NCBI GenBank assembly: GCA_030431255.1
Contig: JAUIJL010000002.1
Span: 496,001 to 560,000, forward strand
Reading direction: 5' to 3'
Origin: Thermoanaerobaculia bacterium
Lineage (GTDB): Bacteria > Acidobacteriota > Thermoanaerobaculia > Multivoradales > J023
DNA length: 64,000 nucleotides
Part shown: positions 54,611 through 63,754 of the stretch, piece after piece
Layout: each line of letters begins with the position of its first letter
Numbering within the stretch: position 1 is the stretch's first letter
Notes under the pieces: model-generated
Told to the model about the DNA's origin: nothing
Databases searched by the model: none
Seen by the model: only the letters and a program-made list of their open reading frames with translations
Position numbers and translations under genes: made by a program

Positions 54611-55864
54611 GTGCTCAGATTTACCCTGCTTAAATCGCCCCTGCCCAAATCGACCCTGTTCAGATCCACCTTTTCCAACTTCGCCTCGCCGCGAATTCAA
54701 TCCGTTCGGATGGTCGTCCCGCCGGCAATCGCCCTTGGTTTCGCCCTGTCGACGATGGCTCTCGCCGAAGAGCCCCCCACTTTGGCCGTCGCCGCCGAGG
54801 GTCCCGTGTCCTACAAAGCCTCTGAGGCCGTGTCGACCGTCGAGATATGGAAAGCCCTCGGTCGAGAGCACGGCTTCAAAGTCGTCTTCTCTCCGCTCTA
54901 CAAGGATCGGCAGGTGAGCATGGACCTGCAAGCGGCCACGGTCGCGGACGCCCTCGACCGCCTAGCGCTAGCGAGCGCTCAATTCTGGGCTCCGATCGAC
55001 TCCTCCACCATCATCGTGTCTTTGGACACGCCCCAAAGCCGACGAACCTATGAGCCGCAGGTGGTCAGGACCTTCCGCCTCGAAAATATGCGCTTGGTCG
55101 ACGCCATGACCACCCTCCGCTCACTCTATGGGCTCAAACACATTGTGGCGGATGAAGGCCGCCAAACCTTGACGGTCCGAGATACCGCCGCGCGGGTGTC
55201 CCTGGCCGCCGACTTGCTCCAGGAGCTCGATGTGCCGGCGGATGAGGTCACGGTCAAGGTGCAGCTGGTGACCCTGCCCGCAGGCACGACCACGGGTGAT
55301 CTCGGAGTTGGCGCTCTGCAGGATCATCTCGCCAAGGGAAGCGCCCAGACTTTGATTCGCAGCGACCTCAACATTGTCGGCCACGAGGGGGCGAAGCTCG
55401 AGGCCAAGGAGCGGGACCCGAAAACCGGGGACCTCCTCGCCGTGACCCTCGAGCTCGAAGCTCAAGTACACCCTCAGGGCGGTGAGATCACGCTCGCTTT
55501 GGATTCCAGGTTGGTCCAGGTCGAGAGCGAGCTCGAAGCCGCCCAGCACAGGGGTGAGCTTTCGCCGGAATCCCACGGAGCAACCTCGGCTTGGCGTGTG
55601 CGCTCTGGTGACATGGTGTGGATCGAGCTGCCGGGCCAAACGAGCTCGGAAGGTGTGATGGCTCTGGCCCTTACACCCACGATCCGTCGAGTGGGGGCCA
55701 AGAGCTCGGGCATGAGCCGATTCGTCGGCACCGAAACCACCTTGCTCCGCCCATCATCTCCCAAAGGGTCGCCGGAGACAGAAGCGGAGCGTCAAGCCGA
55801 GCACAAGGTCCGTGAACGGCTCAAGGCCCGATTGGCCGAGCGGGAGCAGACGAAGTCCGAATAG
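54611..55864 (+). CDS. exported STN / secretin-N domain protein, secretin-like
   Basis: A 417-residue exported protein. GTG 54611 has GGAG six bases upstream; a basic start precedes a signal segment (VVPPAIALGFALSTMALAEE). An STN-type domain (VSTVEIWKALGREHGFKVVF, DLQAATVADALDRLAL) is followed by a secretin N-subdomain (TFRLENMRLVDAMTTLRSLY, TLTVRDTAARVSLAADLLQE). The C-terminal region (LAVTLELEAQVHPQGGEITL, RVRSGDMVWIEL) resembles part of a secretin beta-domain but is short and lacks a recognisable full pore segment. No type II secretion or pilus genes adjoin it. Its role may be a periplasmic or envelope partner; function unknown. Confidence 0.8.
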   Translation: MLRFTLLKSPLPKSTLFRSTFSNFASPRIQSVRMVVPPAIALGFALSTMALAEEPPTLAVAAEGPVSYKASEAVSTVEIWKALGREHGFKVVFSPLYKDRQVSMDLQAATVADALDRLALASAQFWAPIDSSTIIVSLDTPQSRRTYEPQVVRTFRLENMRLVDAMTTLRSLYGLKHIVADEGRQTLTVRDTAARVSLAADLLQELDVPADEVTVKVQLVTLPAGTTTGDLGVGALQDHLAKGSAQTLIRSDLNIVGHEGAKLEAKERDPKTGDLLAVTLELEAQVHPQGGEITLALDSRLVQVESELEAAQHRGELSPESHGATSAWRVRSGDMVWIELPGQTSSEGVMALALTPTIRRVGAKSSGMSRFVGTETTLLRPSSPKGSPETEAERQAEHKVRERLKARLAEREQTKSE

Positions 55865-55967
55865 GGGAGCCGCCCCACGCGCTTGGCGGGATCGAAGCAT
55901 CTCTGCGATCATCAGGCTCCTACCGAATCCGAGATGTCCTCGGACGGATAATTCTCTGGGGTCCTAG

Positions 55968-57482
55968 ATGACCAGCTCGAACGAACCACCAAGCCGCGCC
56001 GCCGGCATTCTGCTGCACCCCACCTCCTTGCCTGGAGCTTGGGGTTCCGGCGACTTCGGATTTGAAGCCGAGCATTTTCTCGACTGGGCCGCAGAGGCGG
56101 GTTTCAGTCTCTGGCAGATCTTGCCCGTCGGCCCACCCGCCGCCGGGCGTTCGCCGTATACGTGTTTTTCCGCTTTCGCCATCGACCCCATGCTCATCTC
56201 CATCGATCGCTTGGTGGCCGATCAGCTCCTAAATCCCGAGGACATCCAGCCTTATCGCAGCGAGCCTGGGGACGCGTGCGATTGGCGGCAAGCGACCGAG
56301 ACCCGGAGCCTGCTGTTGCGCACCGCCTTCCAGCGCTTCCGTCAGTCGCCCGAGAGATGGCAGGACGAGCTGGATCGATTTTCCAACGATCCCCTACAAA
56401 AACCCTGGCTCGAAGATTGGTGCCTGTTCGCGGCCTTGCGCCGGGCTCTCGGCGCCTCCGGCTGGTGGACCTGGGAGGCTGGTTTGGCCCAGCGGAGCCC
56501 CCAAGCCCTGGAGGCGGCTCGCCGTGAGCACCAAGAAGCGTTGGAATTCGAGCGCTTTCTCCAGCTCACGGCCCACCGCCATTGGGCCCAGGTCCGAAAA
56601 GCCGCCGGGGACCGGGGTATCCGGATCTTGGGTGACCTGCCGATTTACGTGGCCCACGACAGCGCCGACATCTGGGCCCATCCCGATCTCTTCGAGCTGG
56701 ACGATCAAGGGCTACCCACCCGGGTGGCGGGGGTGCCCCCAGACTATTTCAGCGAAGACGGCCAGCTCTGGGGCAACCCCCTCTATCGCTGGGATGTCAT
56801 CGAAGACCAAGGATTCGACTGGTGGATCGATCGCCTGAGGACCAATCTCAGCATTTCGGATTTTGTTCGGCTCGATCATTTTCGGGCCTTCGCCGGCTAT
56901 TGGGTGGTCGAGGCGGACGCCGAAACCGCCCGTGACGGCCATTGGTCGGACGGACCCGGCGAGAAGCTCTTCCAAGCCTTTGCCCGAGCGGTCGGCGAGC
57001 CCCTGCCGCTGGTGGCCGAGGATCTGGGCGACATCAGCGAGGATGTCCATCAATTGCGGGAGTCGACCGGTCTGCCTTGCATGCGAGTCCTGCAATTCGG
57101 ATTCGAGCCGATCAACAGCGAGCACGCCCCCCACCGCCTGCGGGAGGACACCCTGCTCTACACAGGCACCCACGACAACGACACCACCCTCGGTTGGTAC
57201 CAAAGCGCCGACGACCACACCCGCAACCTGGTGCGCTGCTATGCCGGCGGCAACGACGACACCGCGGTCGACGACTTGATCCGTTTGGCCTACACGTCGG
57301 TGGCGCGCTGGGCGGTGCTACCCATGCAAGACATCCTCGCCCTCGGCAGCGAGGCGCGGTTCAACACCCCGGGGGTGGCCGAAGGCAATTGGGGATGGCG
57401 TCTCAAGACCTTGCCCGACCCCGGGCTGACCGGCAAATTCAGATGGCTGGCCGAAATCAGCGGACGGCTCAAATCAACTTAG
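55968..57482 (+). CDS. malQ: 4-alpha-glucanotransferase (amylomaltase)
   Basis: Transfers alpha-1,4-glucan segments between maltooligosaccharides, in glycogen and maltodextrin metabolism. The 504-residue GH77 protein has SLWQILPVGPPAAGRSPYTC (the substrate start motif), VAGVPPDYFSEDGQLWGNP (the 250s loop), the catalytic Asp in RLDHFRAFAGYW, the acid Glu in LVAEDLG and the third Asp in THDNDTTLGWY. The ATG start at 55968 is the natural one. It has no glycogen-gene neighbours here and overlaps the convergent FAN1-like gene by four bases. Confidence 0.97.
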   Translation: MTSSNEPPSRAAGILLHPTSLPGAWGSGDFGFEAEHFLDWAAEAGFSLWQILPVGPPAAGRSPYTCFSAFAIDPMLISIDRLVADQLLNPEDIQPYRSEPGDACDWRQATETRSLLLRTAFQRFRQSPERWQDELDRFSNDPLQKPWLEDWCLFAALRRALGASGWWTWEAGLAQRSPQALEAARREHQEALEFERFLQLTAHRHWAQVRKAAGDRGIRILGDLPIYVAHDSADIWAHPDLFELDDQGLPTRVAGVPPDYFSEDGQLWGNPLYRWDVIEDQGFDWWIDRLRTNLSISDFVRLDHFRAFAGYWVVEADAETARDGHWSDGPGEKLFQAFARAVGEPLPLVAEDLGDISEDVHQLRESTGLPCMRVLQFGFEPINSEHAPHRLREDTLLYTGTHDNDTTLGWYQSADDHTRNLVRCYAGGNDDTAVDDLIRLAYTSVARWAVLPMQDILALGSEARFNTPGVAEGNWGWRLKTLPDPGLTGKFRWLAEISGRLKST

Positions 57483-59242
57483 GACCAACGCACTTTCAGA
57501 ATCCGGGTGGGAATGTCGTGTCGATTGAGGAAGTCGATCCACGCCCCTTGCTCGGGGCGGAGCTGATCCCCTGGACCTTTGACCTCGAGCAGCTCGAAAC
57601 CCACGGGTGAGTCGTCGGACTCCACCAAGAGGTCCGGTAGACCGCGTCGGTAGCGTCGCAGGTGGCTGCTCAGCCGATCGCAGAAAATCGCTAGGGTGGG
57701 TCCGGACACCCGTTCGAGGGCGAAATGGAGGGGCGCTTCCAATTCTGGGTGCCAGGGCACCAGGGCATTGGCGATCCCCACTTTCGCTTGGTAGACCGGC
57801 CACAATCTCGGTCGCAGGTCGGGTTCTTCTCTCAGCCGGTCCAATCGCTGCTCGATGCGCTCCCGCCGGCGGATGCGAAATTCCGGACGGCTGAGATCCC
57901 AAGGGCCGGTTTGGAACGGATGATGGAAAACGCCTGGCACCGGCTCGAAGACCACGTCCCAGAATGCCAATCCGAAGAGGCTCCGCCAAAGCCAATTCTC
58001 CGAGAAGATTCCCCGGCGGCCACGTTCCGCCAGAGCTTCCAAGGTCGCTCTCTCGATGGAACCCTGTGGTGGATCGATATCCATCTCGAGGGTCGGCCGC
58101 CGGCTCCGCTTCCAGGGTTTTTGGGTCAAGCCGAGCTTCTTCTTCATGCGGTGCTCGAAGAACGGCACAAAACCCGACTCCGTTTCGTCGAGGGGTGATG
58201 CCGCCATCTCCTGGCAGAGATCCAGGGCTTGCCGCAGCTCGCCCAGCTGCTCCAGGGCTCGGCACCGTCGTTCCCGGGCCGGGGGACGACGAGCCTGGGC
58301 GTAGAGCTCGACAGCTTGTTGGTGCTCCCCTCGCCGTTCGAGCTCGCGGGCGACTCGGATCAGGATGCCGTCGGCCTTGCGCCGAGCCACGGGCCGCAAG
58401 ATCTCCGCTTGGTCGCTGACGACTCTCGCCAGCGCCAAAGCATCTTCCAACTTCCCTTCTTCCAAAAGCCCATAGACCTGATGGCGGGTCACGCGCAGCT
58501 CGAACGCTTGATCGATCTCCGTTCGATCTTGAAACAACCGGTGCTCCCGGCTGAGGGGGTAGCTCTCGTAACGCACGATGCCCAGGTCGCTGATCACAAA
58601 CTCGCTGAAGTCTTGCCCGAGGTTGCCGAAGAAGAGTAAGCGGTAGAGCAAGAGTAGCTCCCCGTGCAGCGGACGCCAAATATCGTATTCCGCCCACAAT
58701 CGACGCCGCGTCTCTTCTTGGTGCTGCGGTCGCAGCAGGACCTCCAACAGCTCCCCGCGCTTGAGCTTCCGGGTCGCCGCGGCGGTGAGCTCTCCAAGGC
58801 TGATCACCAGCTCGATCAGCTCGGGCCGACGCAGCACCGCCAAACCTTCCTCAAGGCCGGCTTCCTCACCGTGGTCCAAAAAGCCCGCTTCCCGCAGCTC
58901 TCCGGCCGCCATGGCCAAATCGTCGATTTCGTCGTAGCTCAAAAGGTCGCGACGAAAACAGGGTCCCCGGCGCAGGATCAGACGCACGTAGAGCCGTTTG
59001 GACCGTTCATCGAGACCGCCGAAATCCTCGGCATAGGCGGACTCCGAATCCGTCAACAAATCCCCGTAGCGTGCGGTGACGGTGTCGAGCACTTGCTCGA
59101 AGTTGCGGACGTAGTAGCCGGTTTCCAGCTCGGGGGGTGTCGAGCTCACGGCCTCGCCGTGGTTACGAGATTCCACGGCGGGGACGGAGGGCTCTTCGAG
59201 CGAGGATGGGGGCTTCGGCGCGGTCGGCATGCACGGAAGCAT
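57479..59242 (-). CDS. FAN1-like VRR-NUC domain nuclease
   Basis: A protein of about 587 residues (from ATG 59242; ATG 59230 is also possible). The C-terminal VRR-NUC domain of the PD-(D/E)xK superfamily has the metal Asp in RRGLPDLLVE, the E-x-K in FELLEVKGPGDQLRPEQGAW, and the closing IPTRILKVRW strand. The long N-terminal helical part includes TPR-like segments (ELYAQARRPPARERRCRALE), as in bacterial relatives of the FAN1 interstrand-crosslink repair nuclease. It presumably cuts flap or branched DNA. It is convergent with malQ, with stops overlapping by four bases. Confidence 0.85.
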   Translation of the reverse strand: MLPCMPTAPKPPSSLEEPSVPAVESRNHGEAVSSTPPELETGYYVRNFEQVLDTVTARYGDLLTDSESAYAEDFGGLDERSKRLYVRLILRRGPCFRRDLLSYDEIDDLAMAAGELREAGFLDHGEEAGLEEGLAVLRRPELIELVISLGELTAAATRKLKRGELLEVLLRPQHQEETRRRLWAEYDIWRPLHGELLLLYRLLFFGNLGQDFSEFVISDLGIVRYESYPLSREHRLFQDRTEIDQAFELRVTRHQVYGLLEEGKLEDALALARVVSDQAEILRPVARRKADGILIRVARELERRGEHQQAVELYAQARRPPARERRCRALEQLGELRQALDLCQEMAASPLDETESGFVPFFEHRMKKKLGLTQKPWKRSRRPTLEMDIDPPQGSIERATLEALAERGRRGIFSENWLWRSLFGLAFWDVVFEPVPGVFHHPFQTGPWDLSRPEFRIRRRERIEQRLDRLREEPDLRPRLWPVYQAKVGIANALVPWHPELEAPLHFALERVSGPTLAIFCDRLSSHLRRYRRGLPDLLVESDDSPVGFELLEVKGPGDQLRPEQGAWIDFLNRHDIPTRILKVRWS

Positions 59243-59440
59243 AACAACGCGCTCGCCGATTCGATGCCCTCGACACCTTGGGCGGCAAAATCCGCGCAAC
59301 ACCGCCGTTTCCGGCCCGCAGCCGGCACCTACCGTCCCCAATCCTATCGGGTTGATTGACTCGACCAATCCGGTCATAGAGAATCGCCGAAACCCCTATC
59401 CCTTTGTGGGAGACCCCTATCCCCTTCTAGGAGACTCGGT

Positions 59441-61867
59441 ATGCGAACCCTGATATCCCAAGCTGTGTTGATCGGCTTGCTCGCCTTGGCGGCGAGCTTT
59501 GCCACGCCGCTCACAGCCCAAGAAGCTGAGAGCCAAGAGCCTGAGGTGGCGGAAGGCGCCGCCTTTGATGAAGAAGTTACCGTCACCGCCCGGAAGCGGG
59601 AAGAGACCATCCAAGACGTGCCCTTCTCCGTGGTTGCGACCACCGAGGAGATCCTGCGCGACCGTGGCGCGACCACCATCGAGGACGTGTCCGCCAACGT
59701 CGCCGGTTTCAGCGTGCAAAACCTGGGACCGGGCCAAAGCCAAGTGGCCATGCGCGGCGTGTCCGCCGGACAGATCGTCCGTGACCAGCCCGGTGTGAAA
59801 GAGCAAGTCGGTGTCTACCTCGACGAGTCGGTAATCTCGCTGTCCCTCTTCACCCCGGACATCGACCTCTTCGACATGAACCGCGTCGAGGTGCTGCGTG
59901 GACCCCAAGGCACCCTTTTCGGCTCCGGCTCCCTTTCCGGAACGGTCCGCTACATCAGCAACCAACCCGAGCTCGGCGTCTCCGAGACCTCCGGTGAATT
60001 TTCGGCCAACTTCATCGACGACGGTGAATTCGGTGGCGACGCCAAAATCGTCACGAACGTGCCCCTGGGTGATTCCGCCGCCATGCGCATCGCCGCCTAC
60101 TACACCAAGATGGGCGGTTTCATGGACGCCGTGCAGCCGGACCTCTCGGTCAACGAGGACGTCAACAGCGGTGAGCGCACCGGCGTGCGTTGGTCCTTCC
60201 GCATCGAGCCCAACGAGCGGCTGACTATCACCCCGCGTCTGATCTACCAAGAGGTCACCACCGACGGTTGGAATCGGATCGACGCCTACAACATTCTCGG
60301 CAACCCCTTCACCACCACCCGACCGGCGGTGACCCTCGGCGAGCGCGAGCAGTTCACCCAAACCGAGGAGCCGTTCTCCGACGAGTTCCTGCTCGCCGAC
60401 CTGACCCTCGCCTACGAATTCGATAACGTCACCCTCACCTCCATCACGTCCTACACGGACCGCGATGTGTTGGTGGTGCGCGATGCCACGGCGCTCACCG
60501 CCAGCATCACCGGCGGCTCCATCGGCCTGCCGGAGAACGTCTTCACCCTCGACGGCCCGCTCGACGACGGCACCACTGCCGAGGTCTTGACCCAAGAGCT
60601 GCGCCTCTCCGGCGGCAACGACAAAGTCGACTGGGTGGCCGGCCTGTTCTACAGCACCACCGAGCGTGAATACGGTCAAAGCCTGTTGGTCAACGGTTTC
60701 GAGGACCTCACCGGCATCCCCACCGCCGGCCTGCGCGCCCCGCGGGACGTGCTCTTCTACTCCGACCTGAGCTACGACCTGGACCAAACCGCCCTCTTCG
60801 GCGAAGTGACCTACGCCTTCAATGACAAATTCGACCTCACCGTCGGCGCCCGCTGGTACGACTTCGAGGAAGACCGCGACCAGATCTTCGACGGTATCTT
60901 CGGCAACGACAACACGGGCACGGATTTGGTGTCGACCCCCGGGTCCACCTCGGCGAGCGGTTTCGCGCCGCGTTTGATCGCCAGCTACCAGATGAACGAG
61001 AACGCGATCTTGAACGCCCAGGTCTCCAAAGGTTTCCGCCTGGGTGGCATCAACGATCCCTTGAACGTGCCCCTTTGCACCCCCGAGGATCTGATCACCT
61101 TCGGCGGTCGGGACACCTGGGAAGACGAAGAGCTGTGGAATTATGAAGTCGGCATCAAGACCACCGTCATGGGCGGTCGCGGCACCTTCAACCTGGCGGT
61201 TTTCCACATGGATATCGAGAATCTCCAAGCCACCGTCACCGCCGGCTCCTGCTCCTCTCGTGTGGTCTTCAACGTGCCGGAGGCCAGAGCCCAAGGCATC
61301 GAGCTGGAATGGACGGCGCAGCTGACCCACTTCTTCGACGTCGCCCTCTCCGCCAGCTACAACGACTCCGAGCTCAGCTCGAGCCTGACCTCCACCGACG
61401 CCAACGGCAACGTCAGCATCGTGTCCGGCATCCAGGAAGGCAATCGCCTGCCAACCGTGCCGGAGCTGCAGGTTGCTCTGGCCGGCAACTACCGCTGGGA
61501 AATGGATGGCGGTTGGGCCGGTTACTTCAGCGGCGTCTACCAACACGTGGGCTCCCGCTTCACCCAGATCGGTGATCAAGCCGCCGGTTTCGGCACCGTG
61601 AACCTGTTGGCGTTCGCGCCCAACAACATCGGCGGTCCGTTGACCCAAAGCACCTTCACGTTCGATCCGGAGCTGCCCGCTTACGACATCGTCAACTTGC
61701 GACTCGGCTTCCTGAACGAGAAATACGACATCTCGTTCTACGTCAAGAACGTGACCGACGAGCGCGCCCTGTTGGCCCTCGACCAAGAGCGCGGCACCCT
61801 GGCTCGGGTGGGTTATCTGACCAACCAGCCCCGGACCTTCGGCGTCACCACGCGCGTGAAGTTCTGA
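59441..61867 (+). CDS. TonB-dependent outer-membrane receptor
   Basis: An 808-residue receptor with signal peptide (AVLIGLLALAASFATPLTAQ) and a TonB-box region with FDEEVTVTARKREETIQDVP. Plug elements are ILRDRGATTIEDVSANVAGF and VEVLRGPQGTLFGSGSLSG; the barrel ends with the terminal Phe (TTRVKF). The ATG has AGGAG seven bases upstream. The type is the iron or polysaccharide receptor group common in Sphingomonadales and Acidobacteria; ligand unknown. No cognate substrate-degradation genes are adjacent. It is followed by REP-like repeats and a strong terminator. Confidence 0.94.
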   Translation: MRTLISQAVLIGLLALAASFATPLTAQEAESQEPEVAEGAAFDEEVTVTARKREETIQDVPFSVVATTEEILRDRGATTIEDVSANVAGFSVQNLGPGQSQVAMRGVSAGQIVRDQPGVKEQVGVYLDESVISLSLFTPDIDLFDMNRVEVLRGPQGTLFGSGSLSGTVRYISNQPELGVSETSGEFSANFIDDGEFGGDAKIVTNVPLGDSAAMRIAAYYTKMGGFMDAVQPDLSVNEDVNSGERTGVRWSFRIEPNERLTITPRLIYQEVTTDGWNRIDAYNILGNPFTTTRPAVTLGEREQFTQTEEPFSDEFLLADLTLAYEFDNVTLTSITSYTDRDVLVVRDATALTASITGGSIGLPENVFTLDGPLDDGTTAEVLTQELRLSGGNDKVDWVAGLFYSTTEREYGQSLLVNGFEDLTGIPTAGLRAPRDVLFYSDLSYDLDQTALFGEVTYAFNDKFDLTVGARWYDFEEDRDQIFDGIFGNDNTGTDLVSTPGSTSASGFAPRLIASYQMNENAILNAQVSKGFRLGGINDPLNVPLCTPEDLITFGGRDTWEDEELWNYEVGIKTTVMGGRGTFNLAVFHMDIENLQATVTAGSCSSRVVFNVPEARAQGIELEWTAQLTHFFDVALSASYNDSELSSSLTSTDANGNVSIVSGIQEGNRLPTVPELQVALAGNYRWEMDGGWAGYFSGVYQHVGSRFTQIGDQAAGFGTVNLLAFAPNNIGGPLTQSTFTFDPELPAYDIVNLRLGFLNEKYDISFYVKNVTDERALLALDQERGTLARVGYLTNQPRTFGVTTRVKF

Positions 61868-61886
61868 TCCAGGGTTCTGCCCGGAC

Positions 61887-61966
61887 GTAGGGGCGGGGCT
61901 TGTCCCCGCCCGCTCACCAAACCGTCTTCCGGACGTAGGGGCGGGGCTTGTCCCCGCCCGCTCACA
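61887..61966. repeat. two REP-like palindromic repeats
   Basis: Two nearly identical units of about 43 bases in tandem, each with a palindromic core GGGGCGGGGCTTGTCCCC followed by GCCC and a short tail, lie between the receptor stop and the terminator. The core resembles the elements downstream of cysK at 45955-46130. Confidence 0.88.
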
Positions 61967-61983
61967 AACTCGCCCGTTGACGA

Positions 61984-62013
61984 AAAAGGGACCGGCCTCA
62001 GCCGGTCCCTTTT
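61984..62013. terminator. bidirectional Rho-independent terminator
   Basis: A perfect 13-bp stem (61984-61996 with 62001-62013) around a four-base loop, A-rich on one arm and T-rich on the other. It lies between convergent genes, the TonB receptor and prfC, and can serve both. Confidence 0.92.
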
Positions 62014-62041
62014 CTCGTGCTCGCGGTGGCCGAGCTTCTAT

Positions 62042-63640
62042 CTACTGAATTTGCTCGCGGGTCTTCATGAAGCGCACCTGGGGCCAATCCTGCTCGGCGC
62101 AAGTGAGCTGCCAAGCGGATTTCGCGAGATAGACCGGTAGATCGTGGTGGTCGTCGGCCACTTGCAGGTCGTTTCGGGTTTCGAATGCCTTGAGCTCTTT
62201 GGGATCCTCGGCGTCGATCCACCGGGCGGTGTTGAAGGGCGTCGATTCGAAATGCACGGGGATGTTGTACTCGGTCCGAATCCGGTCCGCCAAAACCTCG
62301 AATTGCAGGGCGCCGGCCACGCCGACGATCCAATCCGAGCTCAAGCGGGTTTTCAGGATCAACGCCGCGCCTTCCTCCGCCAGCTGCGACAAAGCCCTTC
62401 CGAGGTGCTTGGCGCGCATGGGGTCGTCGGCCCGGACCCGTTGCAGCAGCTCGGGCGCAAAGCTGGGAATGCCCGTGAAATGGAGATCCTCCCCTTCGGT
62501 CAAGGCATCGCCGATGTGCAGGTTGCCGTGGTTGGGCATGCCGATGATGTCACCGGCGAAGGCCTGCTCCGCCAGCTCGCGGTCTTGGGCCAAAAAGAGC
62601 ACCGGATTGTGCATGTTGAGCGCCTTGCCGGAGCGCGGATGGTGCAGCTTCATGCCGCGCTCGAACTCACCTGAGCACAAGCGAATAAAGGCCAAGCGGT
62701 CGCGGTGCTTGGGATCCATATTCGCTTGGATTTTGAAGACGAAACCCGTCACCTTCTCCTCGCTGGGCTCCACTTGCCGCTCTTTCGTCGGCTGGGGGCG
62801 CGGCGGTGGAGCCATGTCCACCAAGGCGTCGAGCAAAGTCTGGACCCCGAAATTGTTCAAGGCCGAGCCGAAATACACCGGCGTCAGGTTGCCTTCGAGA
62901 TAAGAAGGCCGATCGAATTCAGCGCACAAACCACGGGCCATCTCCACTTCTTCCCGCAGCTGCCCGGCCTGACTCTCGTCCAGGAATTGGTCGATTTTGG
63001 GATCGTCCAAACCTTCGCACACCAAACCTTCGGTCTTGCGCTCCTTGTCCCGCGCCGGATCCCGGTGCATGAGCATCAATTGCTCGTTGAGCAGGTCGTA
63101 GGAGCCGCGGAACGTCTTGCCCATGCCGATGGGCCAGCTGCCCGGGGTGACTTCCAGCTGGAGCTCTTGCTCCACTTGGTCGAGCAGCTCGAAGGGGTCC
63201 ATGCCTTCTCGATCGAGCTTGTTGACGAACGTCACGATCGGCACGTCTCGCATGCGGCAAACCTCGAAGAGCTTGCGGGTCTGGCCCTCGATGCCCTTGG
63301 CGGAGTCCAACACCATCACCGCGGAGTCGACCGCGGTCAGGGTGCGATACGTGTCCTCGGAGAAATCCTCATGGCCCGGGGTGTCCAGCAAGTTGAAGGT
63401 ACAGTCGCCGTAATCGAAGGTCATCACGGACGAGGTCACGGAAATGCCGCGCTCCTTTTCCACCTTCATCCAATCGGAGCGCGCACGACGACGCTCGCCC
63501 CGCGCCTTCACCGCGCCGGCCAGCTGGATCGCTCCACCGTAGAGCAGCAGCTTCTCGGTCAGCGTGGTTTTGCCCGCGTCGGGGTGGGAAATAATGGCAA
63601 AGGTACGACGCCGAGAGATGGCGTCTTGTATCCGACTCAT
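62042..63640 (-). CDS. prfC: peptide chain release factor 3
   Basis: A GTPase that recycles RF1/RF2 from the ribosome after termination. The 532-residue protein (ATG 63640; earlier in-frame residues are not conserved) has G1 SHPDAGKTTLTEKLL, G3 DTPGHEDFSEDTYR, G4 NKLDREG and the RF3-specific stretch NHGNLHIGDALTEG with C-terminal FEVLADRIRTEYNIP. The length matches bacterial RF3. It is transcribed toward the TonB receptor, with a strong bidirectional terminator between them. Confidence 0.96.
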   Translation of the reverse strand: MSRIQDAISRRRTFAIISHPDAGKTTLTEKLLLYGGAIQLAGAVKARGERRRARSDWMKVEKERGISVTSSVMTFDYGDCTFNLLDTPGHEDFSEDTYRTLTAVDSAVMVLDSAKGIEGQTRKLFEVCRMRDVPIVTFVNKLDREGMDPFELLDQVEQELQLEVTPGSWPIGMGKTFRGSYDLLNEQLMLMHRDPARDKERKTEGLVCEGLDDPKIDQFLDESQAGQLREEVEMARGLCAEFDRPSYLEGNLTPVYFGSALNNFGVQTLLDALVDMAPPPRPQPTKERQVEPSEEKVTGFVFKIQANMDPKHRDRLAFIRLCSGEFERGMKLHHPRSGKALNMHNPVLFLAQDRELAEQAFAGDIIGMPNHGNLHIGDALTEGEDLHFTGIPSFAPELLQRVRADDPMRAKHLGRALSQLAEEGAALILKTRLSSDWIVGVAGALQFEVLADRIRTEYNIPVHFESTPFNTARWIDAEDPKELKAFETRNDLQVADDHHDLPVYLAKSAWQLTCAEQDWPQVRFMKTREQIQ

Positions 63641-63754
63641 GATGTTCTCTTTATCTCGCGATCGATCCAAGCGTTCAAGCGCTTCAGGCAGGAAGGCCGC
63701 CGGGTCCACTCACCGACGGCGGCCGGAGCGTAGCAGAAAAGAGGATGGTAGCGG

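Noticed and set aside
59417..61786. Long minus-strand open frame (about 789 codons) opposite the TonB receptor
   Set aside because: The receptor has signal peptide, plug and barrel motifs; the antisense translation is Val/Gly/Glu/His-rich without motifs, as expected from codon bias.
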